Positions 32,328-43,105 of a DNA stretch of 64,000 bases are shown here, one piece after another (position 1 is the first letter of the stretch; each line of letters opens with the position of its first letter). Location of the stretch: NCBI GenBank assembly GCA_965153355.1, contig OZ231128.1:2666001-2730000 (forward strand), given 5' to 3'. A program made the position numbers and the translations under genes. A model generated the notes under the pieces. That model worked only from the letters and a program-made list of their open reading frames with translations. It did not search any database and had not been told where the DNA came from. This DNA is from Flaccisagitta enflata. Its lineage: Eukaryota > Chaetognatha > Sagittoidea > Aphragmophora.

Positions 32328-33740
32328 TTTGTACCGCTTCCTGACCGTAGTGCGAAAAAGACTGAAATAAAAATGGGAATTACCGAACCCTTGAATAACC
32401 CTTGCTCTTTCGTACGCGCTTTTCGTTACCTCGGTCACCTCGTCGTTCGTTCATTCGCTTGCTTGCTTGTAAATGACACCGGCAAGTGACTTATGCACTA
32501 CGAATTACTGACAGACGAACCGACAAGGCAGGACGCATAATTACAAAGAACTGAGTAGTATGTTTTCAATTATCGAAATAGTTGGCTATGCATATACAAG
32601 GTTCCGTTCGAACATATCGACAAACGCTGTGTAACTTACAGATCAAGTTTGCAGCGGCGAGAAGTTTCCGTGTCCAACGACTTGTCAAAACTATCAAAAA
32701 ATGTTAACGGGAAAAAACAATTTGGTTTTTCGGTCGTTCGCGAACTTTTCAGTTTAAGCGAGCTTTGTGGGGATGTTTATGTTTCGTGTTTGTGTACAAA
32801 AACGTAGGACATTACACGATCGCGTTTTCTGCGCTCTATTGATGAACGTAGCACCTTACTTATTACTAACATTTGCTTTAAGTGTATAAGCATCGTTTAT
32901 TATTGGCTGATTGTCTGTTTGTATGACACGAACCTTGGACCTCGACTGAAATTCAAATGGAAAACGAGGAATGATTACGGTTTTGCCTTCGTTCGTGAAC
33001 TTGTCAATTTAAGCGAACTCTATGTGGATGTTTACGTTTCGTGTTTGTTTACAAAAACGTTGCGTGGTACGAAATTTCGTATTCTGTGAATCTTTGCTAG
33101 ACGTTACATCATACTAACGTTGAATTTATATATATACGAGCCTTGTTCTTTGGAAATGGATTTGGGGACAAACATAAACTTCCGAAACAAATTCACTACC
33201 CCGCCTAATTTACAAATATCAATTTCTTATTAGAACTTGATTAGGTTATTCCTGATTCAAATATCATTCCTTAGCAAAGCACGAGAAAATATCTTTATCA
33301 ATATCTCCATACAATGAAAACGGAGATTTTAAGAAATTTTTTTTTGTCAAACCCCGAATTTCAAACTATTTTTTTTTCATTGCGACCAAATCGAGCTCAC
33401 TTCCTTCTATTGTCCTTCATATCGAGGATGTGTTATTCCTTCACTACTTTTCTGAGAGGAATCCTTTTGTTCGTCTTCGAATAGATGATAATGATCATTA
33501 TCGTTGTTATTGTCATTATCGTCCCCATCGTCGTAATCTTCGTCGTCGACATCGTCGTCATCGTCGTCGTCGTCGTCGTCGTTAGTCATTTGTTTTCTCT
33601 CACGTTTGTATTCATTTCTTCGCATCCCGTCTGACGCCTCTGCTGTCGCATTTCTTCTTCTTCGTGTCTATCTCTTTTCAATCGATGAATACCATCAATT
33701 TTTCCATCACTTTTTTGTCGTCTCTCTTTTTATCACATTT
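32328..33740. other. Upstream of the lectin-like gene: tandem pair and GTC run
   Basis: Two ~75-bp related stretches ~255 bp apart: CGTTCGCGAACTTTTCAGTT (32736) and CGTTCGTGAACTTGTCAATT (32991), both followed by TTTCGTGTTTG(T)GTACAAAAACG. A TCG/GTC trinucleotide run lies at 33535-33585. The lectin promoter should lie in 32330-32650, but no clear TATA box was seen. Confidence 0.5.
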
Positions 33741-34296
<556 letters not shown>

Positions 34297-34326
34297 CTTT
34301 CATCACTTTGTCTGTCACATTGATCT

Positions 34327-34460
34327 TTTTTTTTAGGTGCGACAAAGCACCTCTATAACTGGCTGTGTCCGTCGGTCTGTCGGTCGGTCTGTTGGTTGGT
34401 TGGTAACGCATTCGTTCGACGATCCACACGTCGCACGTTATTGGCCTACTTGGCCTTGTT
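34327..34460 (-). mobile_element. F1 element, copy c
   Basis: F1 copy following the long TC microsatellite, with eight Ts at its start. Carries GTCGCACGTTATTGG (one base changed) before the conserved end. Confidence 0.85.
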
Positions 34461-34789
34461 TTCTTCTTCTCCTTCTTCTTCATCGTGATCGTGATCGTGA
34501 TAGGCACCACGCCTCCGCTTGAGGTTCGCCTCACTGCTCTAACTACTTCTTCTTCTTCGTCTTCGATTTTCCGAGAGGCGCCCATATCATTCGGAGTAGC
34601 GGCGCTACCCGCTACTCAGTAGTAAGCACGCCTGTATAGCGGACAGACAAAAAAGTGAACAAACTATTGAACAAACTAATAAACTGTCGAACAAGCAAAA
34701 TGAATTCAAAAAACAAGCTAACCATGGAACGAAGGGATAATGATTGAACCAAGTAACAAACCAGAGGGCGAACAAAGGAACAAAAAAGT

Positions 34790-36050
34790 GAACGAATGAA
34801 CGAATAGTTTAACGAAGGAACGAATAGGTAAACAAAGGAACGAATAGGTGAACAAAGGAACAAATAGGTAAACAAAGGAAGAAATAGGTGAACAAAGGAA
34901 TGAATAGGTGAACAAAGGAACGAATAGGTGAACAAAGGAACGAAAAGGTGAACAAAGGAACGAATAGGTGAACGAAGGAACAAATAGGTGAACAAAGGAA
35001 CGAATAGGTGAACAAAGGAACGAATAGGTGAACAAAGGAACGAATAGGTCAAGAAAGGAACGAATAAGTGAAGAAAGGAACGAATAAGTGAAGAGAGGAA
35101 CGAATAAGTGAAGAGAGGAATGAATAAGTGAAGAGAGGAACGAATAAGTGAAGAGAGGAACGAATAAGTGAAGAGAGGAACGAATAAGTGAAGAGAGGAA
35201 CGAAAAAGTGAACAAAGGGACAAAAACATGAACAAAGGGACGAAAAAGTGAACCAAGGGACGAATAAGTGAACAAAGGGACGAATAAGTGAACAAAGGGA
35301 CGAATAAGTGAACAAAGGGACGAATAAGTGAACAAAGGGACGAATAAGTGAACAAAGGGACGAATAAGTGAACAAAGGGACGAATAAGTGAACAAAGGGA
35401 CGAATAAGTGAACAAAGGGACGAATAAGTGAACAAAGGGACAAATAAGTGAACAAAGGGACGAATAAGTGAACAAAGGGACAAATAAGTGAACAAAGGGA
35501 CAAATAAGTGAACAAAGGGACAAAAAGTGAACAAAGGGACGAAAAGTGAACAAAGGGACGAAAAGTGAACAAAGGGACGAAAAGTGAACAAAGGGACGAA
35601 TAAGTGAACAAAGGGACGAATAAGTGAACAAAGGGACGAATAAGTGAACAAAGGGACGAATAAGTGAACAAAGGGACAAATAAGTGAACAAAGGGACAAA
35701 TAAGTGAACAAAGGGACGAAAAGTGAACAAAGGGACGAAAAGTGAACAAAGGGACGAAAAGTGAACAAAGGGACGAATAAGTGAACAAAGGGACGAATAA
35801 GTGAACAAAGGGACGAATAAGTGAACAAAGGGACGAATAAGTGAACAAAGGGACGAATAAGTGAAGAAAGGGACGAATAAGTGAACAAAGGCACGAAAGA
35901 TTGAACAAAGGAATGAAAGAGTGAAAATAGGAACGAATAAGTGAACAAAGGAACAAGTGAACTGAGGAACGAATAAGCGAACAAAGGAACAAAAAAGTGA
36001 ACAAAGGAACGAAAAAGTGAACAAAGTATCAAACTAGTACAAAGGAATAC
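34790..36050 (+). repeat. 20-bp minisatellite, ~62 copies
   Basis: Units GAACGAATAGGTGAACAAAG (34.8-35.04 kb), GAACGAATAAGTGAAGAGAG (35.05-35.2 kb), GGACGAATAAGTGAACAAAG (35.2-35.9 kb), with 19-bp GGACGAAAAGTGAACAAAG blocks at 35.52-35.59 and 35.72-35.77 kb. Blocks of variants repeat, showing higher-order duplication. Long Phe/Leu/Ser/Cys minus-strand frames over it are artefacts. Confidence 0.97.
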
Positions 36051-36281
36051 AAAGGTGCAAACCAGTGAAAAAAGGACCATACCAAAACATATGTAAATAT
36101 AAACCTTATTGATGGTCAATTCAATAATCACAGAACAAGCAGTTGAAGAGCCAAGAAGCAAACTTAACGAATGACTTCTGTTCTCACGCGTTCCCCTTCT
36201 TCTTCCTCCTCCTCCTCCTCCTCTTTCCTCCTCTCTGCTCCTCCTCCTCTCACCCCTTTCTCCTCCATTTTTCCATATCAG
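36051..36281 (+). other. Pyrimidine-rich lead-in to e9
   Basis: CTTCTTCTTCCTCCTCCTCC tract at 36187-36270, serving as a long polypyrimidine tract for the only acceptor known after the 19-kb intron. Confidence 0.6.
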
Positions 36282-36494
36282 ATACTCAACCCTGACGTGA
36301 TGCAGGCGGACATCGCGTTTCCGCCTTCTTCGGCACCATCTTCATCCGTGGGCAAGACTGCGGCTTCGGCCGATCATCAGGACAAAGAGATTCGCGCCGT
36401 CTTCCTCCGCCTCTTCGCCGAACTCTTTATGGGCTACAGATCTTGCCTCAGAATCGTCAGAATTCACCCAGAACCTTTCATCACTTTTCATAAA
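36282..36494 (+). CDS. SBF-like exon e9: dDENN
   Basis: Residues 407-477. Contains [13 protein letters not shown], a Ser/Ala linker, then [19 protein letters not shown] and [13 protein letters not shown], equal to human [15 protein letters not shown] and VRIHPEPVIRFHK. Preceded by a strong C/T-rich tract. The donor AAA|GTATAG is non-consensus at position 6 and appears to be supplied by the left end of a MITE that starts right at the exon border. Confidence 0.96.
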
Positions 36495-37004
36495 GTATAG
36501 TAGATGTCTATAATTGGAAATAGGGGGGCCCTCATATCGTAACTACAATTTGTGCCAATGAAATGAAACTGTGTGTATAATGCTTATATCCTATAGCGTT
36601 AGCGATGGGGTATGGCAGCTCTGTGGATAAAAAATTCTTTTGAATATACTAAATCAAATTGGCTCCACTTGAACAGCTGCATGAATTAGTCTAGTGGTTA
36701 ACCCACTAAACTTCAGATTTCTCGTGATCAGTTTATTTCTTTTAAAGTTCTAGGTTCGAATCTCAGGTTGGTTTTGCAATTAAAGCAAATAGATGAAGCT
36801 GAAATTCTGCTATAAAAGTGATTGATCCTAATGTTTTATACTAAAAGTTTTTTTTTGTAAGGTAAGCCATAGGGGGATGCCATACCCCATCGTCAACCCC
36901 TTAGGGTCTATACATTACACCAGCAAAATAGCAGTCCCCGCATTGTACTGATGCTCAGGTTATGAGCTCCCCGATATTTCCATGTCTAGACGACATCTAC
37001 TGTA
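36495..37004. mobile_element. CAGT-type MITE abutting the e9 splice donor
   Basis: Right end CCATGTCTAGACGACATCTA, CTGTATG. Left end GTATAGTAGATGTCTATAAT immediately after the last codon of e9. Inner arms GCGATGGGGTATGGCA and TGCCATACCCCATCG are also inverted. The e9 donor GTATAG appears to be part of the element. Confidence 0.72.
36685..36775 (+). ncRNA. tRNA-like / SINE-head relic
   Basis: TAGTCTAGTGGTTAACCC fits a pol III A box and CTAGGTTCGAATCTCAG fits a B box. The spacing (~70 nt) is longer than in a tRNA gene and no acceptor stem closes, so this is at most a tRNA-derived relic inside the 36495-37004 MITE. Confidence 0.35.
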
Positions 37005-37450
37005 TGCGTTGTGATATATGGAACTGTTACAAACTGCGCAGAGATGGCACGATGTCGCGTGCAAGGGATTGACGTAGGCGCTGAAATGTAGATGAACTGA
37101 CAAGAGAAATGAATATTTTTTTATCTGAATGTAAACAAGCCCGATCGGGCAACGATGCGCGTCCAGACTGTGTCACTGCGTGTTTTGATTTTGGCGCTAA
37201 ATATGTGGCATATATGGAGAAACAATGTGACGAACAGACAGATGAAACGTCATAGTAGCGAAGCCGGATCTCAAAGCACGTCTGTCGATCATTTGATTCA
37301 GTATAGGATCTCATCGTGGCCGAGAAACACGGTTTTCGCACCGGCGTATTGGAAGGACCGACGGACGGACAGACGGACCGACGGATAGACCCTCTATTAA
37401 AGGACGGATAGTCCATCTTTTAAAGATCTCTGAGTTCTCCGAATGGAGAC
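37005..37450. other. Intron sequence between the MITE and F1 copy d
   Basis: Has a GACGGACGGACAGACGGACC run at 37358-37386 and TCTATTAAAGGACGGATAGT nearby, probably an F-type relic. No exon seen. Confidence 0.45.
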
Positions 37451-37562
37451 TTTTTAGGTGCGACAAAGCACCTCTATAACTGGCTTTGTCCGTCTGTTGG
37501 TCGGTTGGTAACGCATTCGTTCGACGATCCACACGTCGCACCTTATTGGCCTACTTGGCCTT
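37451..37562 (-). mobile_element. F1 element, copy d
   Basis: F1 copy ending ~24 nt upstream of exon e10. It is the shortest copy, with only one or two GTCGGT-like microrepeat units. Confidence 0.85.
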
Positions 37563-37586
37563 CTTAACTTGCGTGATTATTTCCAG

Positions 37587-37715
37587 GCGAAGTTCCTCGG
37601 GTATCGGAATTGGACCGAGGATGACTTCATGAACAAAGTCCTCGATTCGATGGCCTTTTCCAAATTTATCCACGAACGTGGAACTCCTTTTCGTGTCTGT
37701 GATATCTTCGATGAG
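37587..37715 (+). CDS. SBF-like exon e10: dDENN end
   Basis: Residues 478-520. Reads AKFLGYRNWTEDDFMNKVLD, then MAFSKFIHERGTPFR and DIFDE, matching human [20 protein letters not shown] and FVSERGVPYR. The acceptor is ATTTCCAG and the donor GAG|GTAAGG; both are phase 0. An F1 element ends ~24 nt before the exon, so its 3' end lies within or next to the branch-point region. Confidence 0.96.
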
Positions 37716-38092
37716 GTAAGGCCCAACTGTCGTCTTGAGACCATATATTCGAGAATGTGAATGTTTGAAGGGGCTGGGATATACATGCTCTCTGTCTGAC
37801 CACAAGGGAAAATAAATGTGTACATGTTCTCTCCACCGACTGATGAGCTGACCACGTTGCATTGATCGCACTCACACTTAAGTCTCTTTTATCTGCGAAG
37901 ATGAATGAATGTTGTCACTTCATGTTGATATTTATCACTGTTTCATCCACCGTTTCACAGTCATGTAGTTGCCATTGATCTCTCTCTCTCGAGCTCCGCA
38001 TGATATTTTTCGTTTGTGGTTGTTTCCTCATTTTCGTTCAAATCTCCAGAATGACCCCTTGGAGCCCATGGCGTCGCTTACATAACATTATT
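37716..38092. other. Intron sequence after e10
   Basis: No gene or repeat family recognised. Confidence 0.45.
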
Positions 38093-38367
38093 GCAGAGGT
38101 GCAGATTCTGCGTAGCAAAGTAGGCGGCAGGCAAGCAGCAGGCAGGGAAATGATATTATGAAAATTCAGTTCATTTGTTAGCAAAAATAATGCTGGCGTT
38201 CAAATTATAAAAACTCTAGGATTGGAATGTGCATGAATAGTATTGCTTAATATAGTTTTCAGGATGTGTACAGGGTGGAATATAAAGAAATTTAGTGTCT
38301 TCTGTGCAAAACCATGTTCGTGCGGCAGCGGCAGCCAAGGTTTTCAAATCCAGAATCTGCACCTCTG
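38093..38367. mobile_element. MITE with CAGAGGTGCAGATTCTG ends
   Basis: Left GCAGAGGTGCAGATTCTGCG, AAAGTAGGCGGCAGGCAAGC. Right GGCAGCGGCAGCCAAGG, CCAGAATCTGCACCTCTGC. ~275 bp. A right end alone of the same family lies at ~41553-41607 (GGCGGCCAAGCACATTCGAC, ACCTCTGC). Confidence 0.75.
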
Positions 38368-38914
38368 CTGATTGTTGTACATGTTTTTTTTGGCCACTCG
38401 CTATAAGCTGTAATGAGCTCGGTCTGCAAATTTCTATTTTCGATGAAATGATTTGCTTTATCATGCGTTGTCATATGACCACTAAAACCCACTATAAATT
38501 CATATGTTAGATTCTTGGTGGATCTGAGCCCAACCAAAAATGGGGTCAGGTATGTTATTAATTTTCCTTTCATAAATTAGTCGAGACCCTTATACTAAAG
38601 AAGTCAACCGTTAAGTTAGCCTGAATTAGTAATGCTTGCACCCTCACGCACCAAATTTAATATGCACGTCGAACCAGAATAGAATCTCGAAGTTGGTATA
38701 GAATGACTAACAAATGCCATTGCCAATTGCTTGTTGAAAATCTAAAAACAAATTTTTCACAACGACATAACCCGCTTGCAAGTTTTCTACAACCTAACAA
38801 CTGCAAAAATTCCCGCAAGATGCCTTTCCTCGAAAGATTTTTCTTGCGTCCGCGTTGTTTGAAATCGGTTGAGTCGCATTGTCGGTTTACCACCCCTATC
38901 ATCTTTGTAGCCCA
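38368..38914. other. Intron sequence, no gene seen
   Basis: AT-rich. Nothing recognisable on either strand before the dispersed repeat at 38915. Confidence 0.4.
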
Positions 38915-39775
38915 TTTTAATCGGGAAAAAAGTCGAAGTCAGTCTTCGACTTTTTGACATATTCGAGAGAAACAGGGTTTTCATTTTCTTATGAGAAAGT
39001 TGGGCATCTCCACCGACCGATTGGGGCCTCCAATGAAATTGATAGGGTAAGTAAATTTGATAATTCTCTTTCATTTGGCGCCAAGCAGAATGCTCTACGA
39101 CAAATATTTTTTGCGCTACGATTTTTTAAAGATTTATTTATGAAAAATTCGAATGAAAATTTTTTTTATTTTTTATGATTTTGTGTAGGCTCAATAAAAG
39201 AGTGTATTTATGTTTGTTTGAGCATGCAAATACAAGAAAACATGTTTATGAGCACAGCTGCTCATCTGTGAGGGTGTTTTGGAGGATTCTAGCTCATTTA
39301 CCTTATTTAGCTCAGTTTCTTTTTTTTTTTTTTAAATGTGATAAATGAATAGATATTTTGATACATGTTTAAGAAAGCAGATACAAAAAAGCATATCAGT
39401 GAGCATAACTGCTCATCTGTGAGGGTGTTTTTAAGCATTTTTGCTCACTTAGCTTATTTAGCTCAGTTTTTTTTTTTTCTAATGGGATAAATAAATGTTT
39501 TGATGGGAGCATGTAAATACAAAAAAGCATGTCAGTGAGCATAGCTGATTGTCTGGTTGAGTGATTTTGAGCATTTTAGCTCATCTAGCTCATTTGGCTC
39601 CTATTTTTCTCTGATTTTCAGTGCAATCAATACATACAATTGCTCTTGATTTGATCTAAAAGAACAAAAAAATTGCAGTGACTAAAGACAAAAGCTTGGT
39701 GAAAAGTGACCAAAGCTTACGACTTTTTTCCTCACGGCGACAGCCGCCATTACTGGTAGTTCAGGTCCTATCCAT
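38915..39775. repeat. AT-rich dispersed repeat, copy 2
   Basis: Uninterrupted, inverted relative to copy 1: ATCGGGAAAAAAGTCGAAGT, TTTCATTTGGCGCCAAGCAG, then TGAGCA...GCTCATCTGTGAGGGTG units (three at ~170-bp spacing), ending GACGGC-like CTCACGGCGACAGCCGCCAT. Boundaries approximate. Confidence 0.75.
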
Positions 39776-40350
39776 TTGGCCTCTGTCATAAGTGCATTTT
39801 GCTTTTTTTTTTTGACTACTGCAAGCCTTTTGTTACCCATGCCTTCACCAAACTGAACTGAAGGCACCTGCATATTCTGTATGCGGAATACATAATGGCG
39901 ATACAATATGTATAGTATGTTATTTATGAGAATGACATTGTAAGACATACTATACCATTGATTAATCAGCGATTTACACAACAGAACTGTGTGGAAGAAT
40001 CGATAGGCTAACTCGAATGAGTTATAATCGAGTTATCCCATTTCAAATACGTCTGGCACGAGACTTTTTGCCATCACAATCCCATTAATGATATCGTAAG
40101 CTGGTCCTAACTCCCTTACCTAGAGTTAGCTTTTGCCTTTGAGAATAACCAATTACAATTACAATTATATTTGCTCTAACCGGGTCTTCGGTCCGGTCCA
40201 TTCAAGGCCATTTTCTGCTGATGAATGTTAACAAGGCATCTATGAGCATGATTTTGACATGTGCAATTAGTCAGTCCAGTGTCAACCTATCATCAGGGCC
40301 CCACATGAGCAGACCGATGCACGTTTCAGTTCTCTTCTTCGCTTCCTTAG
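39776..40350. other. Intron sequence before e11
   Basis: Includes CCAATTACAATTACAATTAT microrepeats (~40150). A C/T-rich stretch precedes the e11 acceptor. Confidence 0.45.
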
Positions 40351-40445
40351 GTTTACCCCCACATATTGGATCAACTTAATCGGGAGAAGGAAAAAGAATC
40401 TCTTCTTATGACTCACGTCCACGAATTGGGGCAACAGCTGTACAG
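40351..40445 (+). CDS. SBF-like exon e11
   Basis: Residues 521-551: VYPHILDQLNREKEKESLL, then HVHELGQQLYR, matching human HPQRVLRHVQELAEQLYK. A charged helical linker after the DENN module. The acceptor is CTTCCTTAG and the donor AG|GTATGG is phase 2. Confidence 0.92.
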
Positions 40446-41221
40446 GTATGGGTATTCTTGTCTGTCATTCTACCTGCTTATGTGTCTACGCTTATTACCT
40501 CGCTATTCACTTGATTTTGTCTTTGTATCGGCCTACCTCTCTATTTGTTTGTCTGGCCATCCGTCTGCCTGACTCCCTTTCCCTTCAGCCATCTACCATT
40601 ATTTCTCTCAGCCTGTCTGCTTGGCTGCCCAGTTTCGTTTTTCTCTGTGCCTGTCTCTCCGCTCGTTCTTTTGCTGCAAACTGAACCCTCGCTATATCGT
40701 ATCCCCCATTGTGTGACATTGATAAAATCTTGTTTGAGTGAATTTAATCCTCATTTGCATATTGCAGTTTTTAGTTTTATACTAATCAATGAACATTCTT
40801 TAAGAAGAAAAGAGTTCTTTTTCATCATCGAATCAATATTAATTTCAATTATGGAAAAACGCCTCATGATAACGAAAATAATTATGTATGAATGATTCAA
40901 TTTTATAATCTCTTTATTTTCAAATATCTTTTTGAGTTTGTCTGTAAGGCAATATATGAAGACAGAATTATAAATACAGGGCGAAATGGTTCATGGCGAA
41001 ATGGCAGTCCCAGACAGTCTTGCCACATTGTGGGAGCAGCCCTGCTGATACCTCTCTGTGTCAGCCCTTGCTTACTAAAACGTGACTGTCGGGTTGACGC
41101 TTTAAAAACAACTACATTGTACATTCTGTTTTCAGTTGTCAGTCTTCACCACATCTGCCTAAGTGCACCTTTGACTCTTTCACCACTGCCCCATATCACC
41201 CGCACGCTTCCAATGTAACAC
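40446..41221. other. Intron sequence after e11
   Basis: TCTG/CTGT-rich at 40500-40680. CATTTGCATATTGCAGTTTT at ~40753 is shared with the MITE at 52084. No exon seen. Confidence 0.45.
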
Positions 41222-41426
41222 CTGTCCCACAATTATTGCAAAAGTGAAGCTTCAAATAAAGCTATGATAAGCAAACTTCTAGTTGACCCAGTCATATGAA
41301 ATTTGAACTGTAGTTACCAAAAGGTGTTATAATGCTTTAGTTAAAATTTCATACAACTGCGCCAGCTAGAAGTATGCTTTTCATGGTCTTATTTGAAGTG
41401 AAGCTTTTGCAATAATTGTGGGACAG
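41222..41426. mobile_element. Short MITE with CTGTCCCACAATTATTGC ends
   Basis: Left CTGTCCCACAATTATTGCAA, GCTTCAAATAAAGC. Right TTATTTGAAGTGAAGCTTTT, GCAATAATTGTGGGACAG. ~60-bp terminal inverted repeats. ~205 bp. Confidence 0.85.
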
Positions 41427-41683
41427 CTGCTATTCGTACAACTGGCGTTGGTTTGAGGTAGATGGTTACAAAACACCATCCAGAACGGAAGGGTGTAGTC
41501 CTACACACGATCCACAGCTTAGATGAAATTTCGTAAAGTGTGGCAACTTATGTCGTATTTTTGATACTACGCGGCGGCCAAGCACATTCGACACCTCTGC
41601 TGTCTATAGTGAATGAAAAATGTTGGTCCCTTGACATCCGTTATAGCGGGGTTTAAATGTATTTGACAATTTCAGAACGAATG

Positions 41684-41760
41684 ACTTATCCTTTCATGTT
41701 ACTCCAAATTAGGAACGAGCACCCAAGTTTGCAGACTAGTCTAGTAGTATTTGGTCAACG
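41684..41760 (+). repeat. Upstream duplicate of the e12 acceptor region
   Basis: GAACGAATGACTTATCCTTT ... ATTAGGAACGAGCACCCAA here repeats GAACGAACGACTAATCCTTT ... ACTAGGAACGAGCACCCAA at 41761-41813. Both keep a TAG acceptor and the first e12 codons. Confidence 0.85.
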
Positions 41761-41798
41761 GAACGAACGACTAATCCTTTCCTTGTTCTTTCCACTAG

Positions 41799-41944
41799 GA
41801 ACGAGCACCCAAATCCGCAGGCGTATGTTCAGAAGATTCCTAAACCCACTGAGGGCGCCTATTTGCGAATTCATCAACCTCCATTCCCCATAATCGATTG
41901 GTGCCATGTCCAAGAAATCATAGACAAAGGACAAGGCGAACAGA
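41799..41944 (+). CDS. SBF-like exon e12
   Basis: Residues 552-600: NEHPNPQAYVQKIPKPTEGA, LRIHQPPFPIIDWCHVQE, equal to human NENPYPAVAMHKVQRP and RRVPRPFPRLDEGTVQWI. The acceptor TCCACTAG is phase 2 and the donor A|GTAAGT is phase 1. About 60 nt covering the acceptor and the first codons is duplicated just upstream. Confidence 0.94.
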
Positions 41945-42057
41945 GTAAGTTTACCCTTTTTGACTGTCCCCTAGTTAGTTTCTTTGGATTCATGGATGGG
42001 TTTCGTTGTGTGTTTTTAGAATCGTTTTCACGAATCGCCGTCATTATATATATCAGG

Positions 42058-42180
42058 ATTTTTAGTCGCGTGCAACGCGACTCTATAAGCCACTTTTGGT
42101 CGGTCCATTCGTCCGTCCGCCTCGTAAGTTTTTTTAAGGCAACATTTGGGAGGACAACTTTGGGGAGACATAGTTAATTC
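42058..42180 (-). mobile_element. F2 element, hairpin end only
   Basis: TTTTTAGTCGCGTGCAACGC then GACTCTATAAGCCACTTTTG and a GTCCGTCC microrepeat. The CTGCCCACCC end is missing. A GTCT run (~42225-42260) follows. About 115 nt after the e12 donor. Confidence 0.65.
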
Positions 42181-42222
42181 AAAGGTCATTTTTGAAAATT
42201 TCAGTCTATTTGCCTGTCTACC

Positions 42223-42259
<37 letters not shown>

Positions 42260-42755
42260 GACTTTTTTCTGAAAATGCTGACGCACGCGACGTTGGTCCT
42301 ATGTCCTTGTTTTCCCCAATTGATATTTATGAAATTGATCCATGATTCTGACAATCAAATGTATTTGTTTGTGACACTGGGGCCAATTGGGGCTCTTCTG
42401 CTGTTTTCTTAGCTTATTTACTTTCTCAATTCTGTTCGCTTTTATGGGTTTTATAGTATTGATCGTTATCTAGCGTAGTTTCACACTAATTCCCTTTTTT
42501 GACAAATTTCCTTCTCCCGTCAACCTTTTTTTTCTTTTCCCCTTCGAAACAAAAAAATCCACCCCATCCATCCAAAATGTCACCCTTCACTTGTTTTGTG
42601 TTTTATTTTGGGTTACTCTTTGAAAACCGACATTCGTTTTTTTTTATTTCGTCCTTTCATATCAAAAAAATGTTAATAACGTAGTGAATTCAGGCTATTC
42701 AGAGTGGTTCCTCCCTTCCGAAAGCTCTGCTCAAAGTCACCAACCAGAAGGTTAC
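42181..42755. other. Intron sequence with a GTCT run
   Basis: (CTGT)n at ~42215-42260. Otherwise AT-rich, nothing recognised. Confidence 0.5.
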
Positions 42756-43024
42756 AATATTCAGGGCGTGTTTCTAGTGAGCGCCAAAACCGCGTTTGTT
42801 CCCGGGAAACGTGATAACAGTGTGAACACATAACAAAGAATTTCAAGTGTCCCATGAGGGAGTGAGCGAAGTGAGTGAGCGAGCCCGTGAACGGAGCGAG
42901 CGAGCGAAGCGAGCGTAGCGAAGCGGAGCGCTGCAGAGCGAGTGAGCGGTGCGAGCGAACGAACGTAGCGAGCGACCGAGTGGCCCTTTCAAAACGCGAT
43001 CCTCTTTGACTAGAAACGCCCCCT
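42756..43024. mobile_element. GCGAGCG-rich element, copy 1
   Basis: Left AGGGCGTGTTTCTAGTGAGC. Right TTGACTAGAAACGCCCCCTC. Interior TCCCATGAGGGAGTGAGCGA followed by ~130 nt of GAGCGA/GCGAAGCGA units. Inverted relative to the copy at 51107. Confidence 0.75.
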
Positions 43025-43043
43025 CAATCTCTTAAATATTTTG

Positions 43044-43105
43044 TCGTCGCGTGCTTGCGACTCTACGTGTTGGTCTGTCAGTCTCTCGGTTCGTCCGTAG
43101 CAATT
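43044..43105 (-). mobile_element. F2 element fragment
   Basis: GTCGTCGCGTGCTTGCGACT, CTACGTGTTGGTCTGTCAGT, and a short GTCCGT run. The hairpin end only. Confidence 0.55.

Noticed and set aside
34612-36161. 370-470 codon Phe/Leu/Ser/Cys frames on the minus strand, resembling multi-pass membrane proteins
   Set aside because: All three frames are open because the 20-bp unit (period 20 aa per frame cycle) lacks stops. They follow the minisatellite exactly.
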